Source: JAXDJH01 sp034663635 (GTDB lineage Bacteria > Actinomycetota > CADDZG01 > WHSQ01). Taken from it: 64,000 nucleotides of DNA. This document shows positions 34,349 to 41,385 of this stretch, piece by piece. The stretch spans positions 124,001-188,000 of the forward strand of contig JAXDJH010000023.1 of assembly GCA_034663635.1 (NCBI GenBank), read 5' to 3'. The translations under genes and the position numbers were made by a program. The notes beneath the pieces were generated by a model that was not told the DNA's origin, did no database searches, and saw only the letters and a program-made list of their open reading frames with translations. The stretch's first letter is position 1. Every line of letters starts with the position of its first letter.

Positions 34349-34872
34349 CCGAAGAGATGCGTCCCGAGATCTTCACGGCCGACTACACCGGGCAACCGGG
34401 AGGACGCACGTTCTTCCTCCAGTCCAAGGGCGGCCAGGTGAGCCGGACGTACCTGATCGAGAAGCAGCAAGTCTTGGTTCTGGCCGAGAAGATGAAAGAG
34501 CTGTTGATGCTTGTCGACGAGGCTGATCCGATCGCGTCGGCTCTCCCCGAGCGCGACCCGGCGTTCAAGTTGGACGTGCCCATCGAGCCGGAATGGCGGG
34601 TCGGCACCATCGGTCTCGCATATGACGAACCAGCCGACGAGGTGGTCGTCTCGATGCAGCCGGTGGATGAGAACGTGGAGGTCGAAGAGGAGCTCCCAGA
34701 GGTCGAAGAGTTCCTGCTCCGGATCACGCTGCGACGCGATCAGGCTCGCTCTTTCGTCTTGCACACACTGGCGATCGTCGGAGAAGGTCGCCCTACATGC
34801 CAGTTGTGCGGGCTACCGATGGACCCAGAGGGCCACAAGTGCCCGGCGTCCAACGGCCACAACCTCGGTTAG
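34345..34872 (+). CDS. DUF3090 family protein
   Basis: 175 residues, ATG overlapping the phosphatase stop (ATGA). Family blocks are FTADYTGQPGGRTFFLQ, LIEKQQVLVLAEKMKELL, and the C-terminal CQLCGLPMDPEGHKCPASNGH, whose three Cys and two His look like a zinc site. It is found only in Actinobacteria and some Chloroflexota, as far as I know, and always in this three-gene cassette. No function is established. The SCO1664-type gene follows after ten bases. Confidence 0.92.
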   Translation: MTEEMRPEIFTADYTGQPGGRTFFLQSKGGQVSRTYLIEKQQVLVLAEKMKELLMLVDEADPIASALPERDPAFKLDVPIEPEWRVGTIGLAYDEPADEVVVSMQPVDENVEVEEELPEVEEFLLRITLRRDQARSFVLHTLAIVGEGRPTCQLCGLPMDPEGHKCPASNGHNLG

Positions 34873-34882
34873 CGCTACACGC

Positions 34883-35599
34883 GTGGAGAGCCCAGACGCT
34901 CTGGAGCTGCTCGCTACTGGGGAGGTCGAGGTTCTCGGTCTCCTGCCTTACGCCTCTAATTACACGTTCCTCGCGCGGGTTGGATCGGGGTCGACAAAGC
35001 TTCATGCGGTGTACAAGCCCCAAAGAGGGGAGCGACCGCTTTGGGATTTCCCGCCGGGGACGCTCGCTGCCCGCGAGGTGGCCGCGTTCGTCGCTTCCGA
35101 TGAGGGTGGCTGGAACATCGTGCCTCCGACGGTTCTTCGGGGCGACGCTCCACTGGGCTCGGGCTCGCTGCAGCTGTTCGTCGAACACGACCCCGAACGC
35201 CACTACTTCGTGCTCGTCGAAGAGCGACGGGATGACATGGCTGCATTCGCGGCCTTCGACGCGGTGGTCAACAACGCAGACCGGAAAGCGGGACACGTCT
35301 TAGAGGGCCGCGACGGCAAGCTATGGGCCGTCGATCACGGAGTCACTTTCAACCTGGAGCCGAAGCTCCGCACCGTGATCTGGGAGTTCGCCGAGGAGCC
35401 GCTTCCCGACGCCATCCGATCTCGTCTCCAAGGGATGCAGCCGGCCCTGGAGCCTGGGGGCCGGACCTACGAGACCTTGGCTTCCCTCCTTTCGCCCGAG
35501 GAGGCCGAGGCCACGGCCGACCGGGTCCGGAGCCTCCTGAGCGACGGGTATTTCCCGGCCCCCACGTCGGAGCGGCCTCTTCCCTGGCCCCTGATCTAG
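34883..35599 (+). CDS. SCO1664 family protein (kinase-like fold)
   Basis: 238 residues from the GTG at 34883. It starts ESPDALELLATGEVEVLGLLP, then has AVYKPQRGERPLWDFP (lysine of an ATP-lid-like strand), LAAREVAAFVAS, VVNNADRKAGHVL and WAVDHGVTFN (D-x-N and D-H-G elements). These resemble the catalytic pieces of the PI3/PI4-kinase and HipA-like kinase folds. It ends the conserved trio with the histidine phosphatase and DUF3090. A possible reading is a kinase/phosphatase pair acting on one metabolite; this is inference. A terminator follows its stop directly. Confidence 0.88.
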   Translation: MESPDALELLATGEVEVLGLLPYASNYTFLARVGSGSTKLHAVYKPQRGERPLWDFPPGTLAAREVAAFVASDEGGWNIVPPTVLRGDAPLGSGSLQLFVEHDPERHYFVLVEERRDDMAAFAAFDAVVNNADRKAGHVLEGRDGKLWAVDHGVTFNLEPKLRTVIWEFAEEPLPDAIRSRLQGMQPALEPGGRTYETLASLLSPEEAEATADRVRSLLSDGYFPAPTSERPLPWPLI

Positions 35600-35617
35600 G
35601 GGGCCGGAGCCCCTTTT
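35600..35617 (+). terminator. Rho-independent terminator after SCO1664-type gene
   Basis: GGGGC-CGGA-GCCCC followed by TTTT, beginning at the base after the stop codon. It closes the acyl-CoA synthetase / phosphatase / DUF3090 / SCO1664 operon. Confidence 0.85.
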
Positions 35618-35657
35618 CCACACAAGGGCCGCAAGCCGGCAGGAAGTGGGGCGTAAG

Positions 35658-35718
35658 GGGGAGAACCCTCCCCAAGCGCCTCGCGGAGGCGACTCGAGCG
35701 GATCAAGCCTGCGGAGGC
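35658..35718 (+). promoter_or_regulatory. Structured leader of the subtilase gene
   Basis: Three hairpins in a row: GGGGAG-AACC-CTCCCC (35658-35673), CGCCTC-GCG-GAGGCG (35677-35691) and GCCT-GCGG-AGGC (35707-35718). The last includes the ribosome site GGAGG of the gene starting at 35724. The second and third contain almost the same sequence (GCCTCGCGGAGGC and GCCTGCGGAGGC), so their arms could swap and give alternative folds that expose or hide the ribosome site. It matches no riboswitch family I know. Confidence 0.45.
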
Positions 35719-35723
35719 CATCG

Positions 35724-37775
35724 ATGTCCTTGCGACGTTCTCATTTCCTTCCCATCGCCGTTCTCGTCTCACTGATCGCAGCCGGTTCAATGGCGCTGTC
35801 ACCAGTGAACGCACGGGTTCTGCGCAATCGACCCGTACGACCAGCGTTCGTCGAGGGTCCCGTCGTGAAGGGCGTTGGCGTTCGTAGCGCGCTCGTCCAC
35901 ATCCGACCTGAAGCAACCATCGCGGATGGGTTGGCCGCCGCTCGTTCGGCCGGCGCTGCGATCGGCACCCGCTACGACGTCATCAAGGTCTTCGTCGCCT
36001 ATGCCACGCCCGCGCAGTTCGAGCGGCTCGCGAAGAGCCCGGCGATCGAGGCTCTCGAGGCGAACCGCAAGATGAAGCTGTTCACCAACACATCACACAA
36101 GGCAACGCGGGGCCAGGACGTTCTCGACGGCGCGGTGACGATGCCGGACGGGACGATCATCGACGGCAGGGGCATCGGCGTTGCCGAGGTCGACTCCGGG
36201 ATCGATGGTACCCACCCCGACCTCGTCAGCAGGATGGGCGGCAACGTCAAGATCATCTGTTCCGTTCCTCAATTCGCGGCTTCCGGTGCCAACCCCGAAC
36301 TCGCGTTCAAAGAATGCAGAGGCCCCAAGCAGGCCGTCGAGTTGGACGACACCGACACCCCGTCGCTCGGCGGTCATGGAACTCACGTGGCCGGCATCAT
36401 CGCCGGCACGGGGGCCGCGTCGAATGGTCTGTACCACGGAGCCGCTCCCGGAGCGACCCTTTACGGAGTCAGCGTCGGCACGACTATCTCGGTAGAGAAC
36501 GGCCTCGATGGTCTTGCGTGGGTTCTCGAGAACCACGATCTCGTGACGCCGCAGATCAGGGTCGTCAGCAACTCCTGGGGCAGTGGTCACTCCGACTACG
36601 ATCCGCAGAACTCTCCGTTCCACAAAGCCACGTGGTTGCTTCAAGACGCGTTGGTGGCCGATGGAGTGGTGGTCGTTTTTGCGAATGGCAACGACTCCGG
36701 CAACGGGAGCGCCTCGACGACCAGCGGTCAGTGCGTGAACCCGACCCCCGGCATCATCTGCGTCGCCAACTACGACGACCGCAATTCCGGAACGCGCAGC
36801 GGCGCGATCAGTACCTCGTCATCGCGCGGCGCGGCTAACGACCCGACCCAATGGCCCGACATCTCGGCGCCGGGCACCTCGATCATCTCGACGTGCCGGG
36901 CAACACTCCCGGTTTGCGCCACCGGCCTGATGACGAGTCCTCCGAACTCCTACGCGACGCTCAGCGGAACCTCGATGGCCGCACCTCACATCTCGGGGAT
37001 CGTGGCTCAGCTCCTGCAGGTGGATCCGACGCTCACGCCCGCCGAGGTCGAGAACATCATCGAGGACACCGCATACAAGTTCCAGTTCGGTTCCGCGTAC
37101 GGTCTACTCACCGATCCCTACAACACCGACAACACTTCATCGTTCGAAAAGGGACACGGTCTCGTGGACGTAGTGGCAGCGGTTCAGTACGTCTTGAACC
37201 CGCCGGACCCCAACGCAACACCGAGCCCGACGCCGACGCCGACGCCGACCGCAACCCAGCCGCCGCCCCCGTCGCAAACGACCCGCTACTATTTCCACAG
37301 CGTCGGGCCCACACGCATCGGTCCGATGGACTGGGCGTACTCCTCCGGCGCCTTCGACGCAACCGCGCCGACCGGCACGTCCGACGCCACCTGGACCGAT
37401 GTCCCGGTGCTCGGGAGCACTGCAGCCGACAACCCCGTCGAGCCGAACTTCTCCGGCACCGTCACGGGAGCGATCAATTCGATCAACCTCGATTTCTGGG
37501 CGATAGCCGCAGAGGAAGGCGCTCAGGCGAGCGAGGTCTCGATCGTCGTGAACTACTGGCACAACGGCGTGATGACCGCGACCGCGCCGTTCCTCGCGCC
37601 GGTTGCTGACCCAACTCAGCCGTTCCACGTTCAGCACACGCTGTCTGGATTGAACCTCCCCGCGACCGATCAGCCGTTCTCGATCGCGATCCGAGGAAAC
37701 TTCATCAACTCGGCCGGATTCACGGTCTTCTACGACTCGACTAACTACCCGTCCGGCTTCTCGGTCACCGGGTAG
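35724..37775 (+). CDS. Secreted subtilisin-like serine protease (S8)
   Basis: 683 residues from the ATG at 35724 with GGAGG upstream. Signal peptide, then an inhibitor-I9-like propeptide (residues ~50-125: ALVHIRPEATIADGLAAAR). The catalytic triad is visible: Asp157 in VAEVDSGIDGTHPD, His218 in GGHGTHVAGI, Ser417 in SGTSMAAPHISG. A Pro/Thr linker coded by tandem CCGACG units (about 37218-37250) joins a C-terminal ~150-residue beta-rich domain (residues about 520-683), possibly for binding cell wall or substrate. Lack of a membrane helix suggests full release. The linker is a likely O-mannosylation target (inference). Next gene follows after nine bases. Confidence 0.92.
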   Translation: MSLRRSHFLPIAVLVSLIAAGSMALSPVNARVLRNRPVRPAFVEGPVVKGVGVRSALVHIRPEATIADGLAAARSAGAAIGTRYDVIKVFVAYATPAQFERLAKSPAIEALEANRKMKLFTNTSHKATRGQDVLDGAVTMPDGTIIDGRGIGVAEVDSGIDGTHPDLVSRMGGNVKIICSVPQFAASGANPELAFKECRGPKQAVELDDTDTPSLGGHGTHVAGIIAGTGAASNGLYHGAAPGATLYGVSVGTTISVENGLDGLAWVLENHDLVTPQIRVVSNSWGSGHSDYDPQNSPFHKATWLLQDALVADGVVVVFANGNDSGNGSASTTSGQCVNPTPGIICVANYDDRNSGTRSGAISTSSSRGAANDPTQWPDISAPGTSIISTCRATLPVCATGLMTSPPNSYATLSGTSMAAPHISGIVAQLLQVDPTLTPAEVENIIEDTAYKFQFGSAYGLLTDPYNTDNTSSFEKGHGLVDVVAAVQYVLNPPDPNATPSPTPTPTPTATQPPPPSQTTRYYFHSVGPTRIGPMDWAYSSGAFDATAPTGTSDATWTDVPVLGSTAADNPVEPNFSGTVTGAINSINLDFWAIAAEEGAQASEVSIVVNYWHNGVMTATAPFLAPVADPTQPFHVQHTLSGLNLPATDQPFSIAIRGNFINSAGFTVFYDSTNYPSGFSVTG

Positions 37776-37784
37776 GCGATAGAC

Positions 37785-38975
37785 ATGCGCAGGTTGGCGG
37801 CCGTACTCGCAGCTCTGCTGATCGCGGGGGCCGCTCCTGCCAACGCGCGCTTCGACGCGGACGACCATTCCGACAACATGTCGATGGTCGGAAGCGTCGA
37901 CCTTGCCGGCGCGACCGATCTCGAGTTCACCAAGGACGGTTACGCCGTCATGACCGTGAACGGCTCGAGTGAACAGGCCGGGCTCTGGGTCATCGATGTG
38001 AACGACCCGCACGATCCCAAGGCTGTCGGTCACCTGCCCTGTGTCGGCTCGGGCTACGACGTCGGTCTGGTCGGCGACACCGCGGTGATGAGCATCGACT
38101 CCGCCTCCGGTAACTCTTCCACTAAGGAGACGGGTTGCAACCTCAAGGGGACCGATAACCAGGAGGGCATCCGCCTGGTCGACATTTCGGATCGAGCTCA
38201 TCCCAAAGAGGTCAACTTCGTCGTGACCGACTGCGGCTCCCACACGAACATCACTTTCGAGGCAGGAAAGAAAGACCTCGTCTACGTCCAGTCGTATCCG
38301 GCTTCGACTTCGGGAGCGTGCCCGAGCGCTCACGGGATCATCTCGGTCGTCGACATCACCAACCCCGCGAAGGCGAAGGTCGTGTCGCAGCCGAGCGTGG
38401 CTCCGGCGGTCGGTTGTCACGACGGTGCCATCTACGGGCACTACGCCTACATGGCCTGCCTCACCGAAGGCCAGATCTGGGACATCAAGGATCCTCTGAA
38501 GCCGGCGATCATCGCGAACATGCGTGATGTTCCCGACGCGATCTGGCACTCGGTTGCCGTTTCCAACGATGGCAAGACCGCGGCCTACGGCTTCGAGTCG
38601 TTCCAAGGCGGCCCGGCCTCCTGCAACGGCGCCGCTTCGGGTCCGCTCGGAGCGATCTGGTTCTACGACGTGAGCGATCCGGCGAACCCGGTGCAGCACA
38701 GTTACTTCTCCCCGCCGCGCTTGGTGGACTCCGGGATCTGCACCGCTCACAACTTCGACGTCATCGACAAGATCAAAAGCGATGTCCTCGTGACCGCCTG
38801 GTATTCAGCAGGCGTCATGGCTGTGGACTTCTCCGATCCCGATGCTCCCGTAGAGGTTGCTCACTACGTGCCCGAGTCCACGAGCACATGGGATGCAAAG
38901 TGGTACCGGGGCCGCGCCTTCGTAGGCGACGGGAACCGAGGCCTAGACGTCTACGAGATCAAAGGCCTGAAATAG
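37785..38975 (+). CDS. Secreted LVIVD-repeat beta-propeller protein
   Basis: 396 residues with a signal peptide cut near ANA. Blades carry LVIVD-type repeats: LWVIDVNDPHDPKAVG, IRLVDISDRAHPKEVN, ISVVDITNPAKAKVVS, IWDIKDPLKPAII, IWFYDVSDPANPVQH and VMAVDFSDPDAPVEVAH. These resemble extracellular actinobacterial and archaeal propellers of unknown ligand. Conserved His in DCGSHTNITF, VGCHDGAIYGHY and TAHNFDV could bind a metal, one at a similar place in each blade. It likely forms an operon with the subtilase before it. Enzymatic function not known. Confidence 0.85.
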   Translation: MRRLAAVLAALLIAGAAPANARFDADDHSDNMSMVGSVDLAGATDLEFTKDGYAVMTVNGSSEQAGLWVIDVNDPHDPKAVGHLPCVGSGYDVGLVGDTAVMSIDSASGNSSTKETGCNLKGTDNQEGIRLVDISDRAHPKEVNFVVTDCGSHTNITFEAGKKDLVYVQSYPASTSGACPSAHGIISVVDITNPAKAKVVSQPSVAPAVGCHDGAIYGHYAYMACLTEGQIWDIKDPLKPAIIANMRDVPDAIWHSVAVSNDGKTAAYGFESFQGGPASCNGAASGPLGAIWFYDVSDPANPVQHSYFSPPRLVDSGICTAHNFDVIDKIKSDVLVTAWYSAGVMAVDFSDPDAPVEVAHYVPESTSTWDAKWYRGRAFVGDGNRGLDVYEIKGLK

Positions 38976-39018
38976 CCGGGTTCGCGAAATTGTCACAGTC
39001 CCTCGCTACATTCGGGAT

Positions 39019-39712
39019 GTGGGACGGCGCAAATACACAGACGACCAACTACGCGAAGCCGTAGCGACTTCGAAGACGATCCGTGAGGCTTTGCATAAGT
39101 TGGCGGTGAGAGGTCGCGGAGGAAACTACGAGTTCTTCAAGCGGCGCTGCGGCCAGCTTGGCATCGACTACTCGCACTTCACATCACACCTGAACTTTAA
39201 ATGGGGCGACTCTCGTCGACGCTGGAACTCGGTTGACAAGGAGACGTTCATCGAGGCAGTAAAGGGTTCCAGATCAATCGCCGCGGTGCTTCGGATATTG
39301 GATGTCGACCGTTCTCCTGCGAACTATCGGGCATTTCACCAAGCGCAGGCTGAGTGGAGAGCCGATCTTTCGCATTTCACGGGCGCTGGATGGCGAAAAG
39401 GGGCTACGACCCATGGTTCCCGCGATACCCCTGGAAGAGGTATTGGTTCAAGGGCGTCCGTATACATCAGCGAAACTGAAGCAGAGATTGTTCGAAGAGG
39501 GTCTCAAACTTCCAATCTGCGAAGGATGCGGTCTGACCAGATGGCGCAAGCGGCACATTGCACTGGAGCTTGAGCACAAGAATGGCATTCGTGACGACAA
39601 CCGGTTAGAGAATCTGCAGATCCTGTGCCCTAACTGCCATTCACAAACCGACACCTATCGAGGGAGGAACATAGGAAGGGTTACGGCGGGGCAATTAGAG
39701 ATGCTCCTCTGA
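39019..39712 (+). pseudogene. HNH endonuclease gene with a +1 frameshift
   Basis: Frame 1 from the GTG at 39019 codes for two helix-turn-helix-like repeats (LREAVATSKTIREALHKL and FIEAVKGSRSIAAVLRIL), each followed by a YxxFxxR..GIDYSHF-type segment, and SHFTGAGWRKG. The catalytic part is in frame 2: VPAIPLEEVLVQG, LKQRLFEEGLKLPICEGCGL, then ALELEHKNGIRDDNRLENL and ILCPNCHSQTDTYRGRN, with the zinc Cys pairs and HNH residues intact. Removing one base from the AAAAGGGG run (39396-39403) joins them as GWRKGLRPMVP, giving about 230 residues. This is either a recent mutation, an assembly error or a programmed +1 slip. Such genes are mobile; it lies beside a tRNA. Confidence 0.8.
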
Positions 39713-39738
39713 GCTGTGACGGCTCGTATCCTTGAGAT

Positions 39739-39813
39739 GCCCCCGTGTCCCAACTGGCCAGAGGAGCTCGACTTAAAATTGAGTAGTTGTGGGTTCGAAT
39801 CCCACCGGGGGCA
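39739..39813 (+). tRNA. tRNA with UAA anticodon and short variable loop (nominal Leu)
   Basis: Acceptor GCCCCCG/CGGGGGC, D arm with GG in the loop, anticodon stem CTCGA/TTGAG with loop CTTAAAA (anticodon TAA at 39774-39776), five-base variable loop TAGTT, T arm GTGGG/CCCAC with loop TTCGAAT, discriminator A, no encoded CCA. UAA reads the Leu codon UUA, yet bacterial tRNA-Leu is class II with a long variable arm, and this one is class I. The D stem is weak (TCC/GGA). It may be a special Leu tRNA, another isotype, or a degenerate copy. Confidence 0.75.
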
Positions 39814-39866
39814 CTACTTCTAACTCGCGTGCATAGCGAATCGCATGTCGTTCGTCTTTGTTTTCG

Positions 39867-41384
39867 ATGGCGAACGGAAGGCGAACATTCAGACTCGTCG
39901 CACTTGCGGCCCTCGCTGCGATCGCGGCAGCTCTCTTTCTCGATGCGCCGCCGAACCGAGCGCGACGCGTAGAAGCGCACCAACCTCCGTATTCATTCAA
40001 GGAAGTGACTCGTGCGGTGGGAGTCGAGGGAAGCTCACGCACGTGGGGCTCGAGCTTCGTCGATTACGACATCGACGGCGACACCGATCTTTTCGTGGGG
40101 CGCCACTGGGGGTTCCCGAAGCTCTACAACAACGGCCCGACGAAGGCCTACGACGCCATTGCCATCGACGACCTTAGGAAACCGATGGTCGATCGGCACG
40201 CGTGTTCGTGGGGCGAGGCGAACGGAGACGGCCTTCCCGACCTCTATTGCGTTCGGGGCGCGGACAAGGGACACGGCGCAGGGCCGAACCAGCTATTCCT
40301 TCAGAAGGACGGCGGGTACCTGATCAACCGCGGCCCCCGGAACCACATCACAAATTCCAAAGGCCGGGGCCGCACCGTCAATTGGATCGACTACGACTCC
40401 GATGGCGACCTAGACATCTTCGTCGGCAACGAAACGAGAAACGTCTATCCGAACGCGATGTTCGAGAACCTGGGCGGCGACTTCCGCAAGACCACAGTCG
40501 GTGTCGAGGACTCGCTCTCGACCGTTTCGTCTTCGTGGGCCGACTGGGACCGAGACGGCGACCCCGATCTCATCGTCATGCAGCACGAAGGTCTGCCGGC
40601 CCTCGCATACGAAAACGTCGAGGGTCACTTCCAGCACGTCGAGGTCCCGGTCCTTAGCGGCGAGCACTGGAATGCCGGAGCTTGGGGTGACTACGACGGC
40701 GACGGGTGGCCCGACCTTCACCTCGTCTCCGAGGGCCGCGCTGTTCTCTTACACAACGAGAAGGGCGCGTTCCACCCGACGAGCCGGATTCGGCTGAACC
40801 AGGGACGCATGTCCGCATGGCTGGATGTCGAGAACGACGGCGACCTCGATCTCTTCGTCGTCCAAGGGGCGGCGGGCAACGAACCCACCGAAGACGTGAA
40901 CCATCTCGATTTCCTGATGCTGAACGACGACGGTGACTTCAGGGTGTTCAGTCACGGATCGTTCAACGGCCCCGTTACCGGCAACGGAGATGCCGTCGCG
41001 GTGGGGGACTACAACGGCGATGGACTCCAAGACGTCTTCGTGACGAACGGCCTGTTCCACTGGGAAGGCCGCAACGTACTGCTCGAGAACCACTCGACCT
41101 CGGGAACTTGGGCGGACGTGGTCCTGCGCGGCCCCCTTACCAACCCGTTTGGCTTCGGAGCCATCGTGACGGTCAAGCTGCCGGGCACCACCTACATTCG
41201 AGAGACGACCGACATGTTCAACTTCCGCACCCAGTCCGATCCCGGACGCGTGCATCTGGGACTCGGGAAAGTACAGACGGCGAGGGTTCGCGTCGAGTGG
41301 CCGGATGGAACCAGCGACTGCTCTCTCGTTACCGCCGGGCTTGTCATCGAGATCTCGATCGGGACTTCGGCTTGCAGCCGTTAG
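39867..41384 (+). CDS. Secreted FG-GAP/VCBS repeat protein with ASPIC/UnbV domain (CRTAC1 family)
   Basis: 505 residues from the ATG at 39867. Signal peptide with ALAALAAIAAALFLDAP and no clear ribosome site. Seven or so FG-GAP units with calcium-binding DxDxDGxxD loops fold into a propeller: SFVDYDIDGDTDLFVG, WIDYDSDGDLDIFVG, SWADWDRDGDPDLIVM, AWGDYDGDGWPDLH, WLDVENDGDLDLFVV and AVGDYNGDGLQDVFV. The C-terminus (GFGAIVTVKLPGTTY, VHLGLGKVQTARVRVEWPDG) is the ASPIC/UnbV domain. Calcium-stabilised extracellular binding protein by family; the ligand is unknown. It starts 54 bases after the tRNA, and its stop touches the convergent kinase fusion. Confidence 0.88.
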   Translation: MANGRRTFRLVALAALAAIAAALFLDAPPNRARRVEAHQPPYSFKEVTRAVGVEGSSRTWGSSFVDYDIDGDTDLFVGRHWGFPKLYNNGPTKAYDAIAIDDLRKPMVDRHACSWGEANGDGLPDLYCVRGADKGHGAGPNQLFLQKDGGYLINRGPRNHITNSKGRGRTVNWIDYDSDGDLDIFVGNETRNVYPNAMFENLGGDFRKTTVGVEDSLSTVSSSWADWDRDGDPDLIVMQHEGLPALAYENVEGHFQHVEVPVLSGEHWNAGAWGDYDGDGWPDLHLVSEGRAVLLHNEKGAFHPTSRIRLNQGRMSAWLDVENDGDLDLFVVQGAAGNEPTEDVNHLDFLMLNDDGDFRVFSHGSFNGPVTGNGDAVAVGDYNGDGLQDVFVTNGLFHWEGRNVLLENHSTSGTWADVVLRGPLTNPFGFGAIVTVKLPGTTYIRETTDMFNFRTQSDPGRVHLGLGKVQTARVRVEWPDGTSDCSLVTAGLVIEISIGTSACSR

Positions 41385-41385
41385 A

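Noticed and set aside
35618..35723. Known riboswitch (cyclic di-GMP, ydaO, cobalamin)
   Set aside because: Hairpins are present but none of the conserved core sequences of these classes can be found; kept only as an unassigned structured leader.
37218..37250. Short tandem CCGACG units as a repeat array
   Set aside because: They code for the Pro/Thr linker of the subtilase and are not CRISPR or intergenic repeats.
37137..38750. 537-codon open frame on the minus strand
   Set aside because: It is antisense to the end of the subtilase and the LVIVD protein, both with clear families. Its product is Arg/Val/Asp-rich without domains, as expected from GC-rich shadow frames.
39681..40042. Minus-strand frames coding VPPVGFEP and GGIRTHN
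   Set aside because: These peptides are the well-known false translations of the reverse complement of a tRNA T arm, here the tRNA at 39739-39813.
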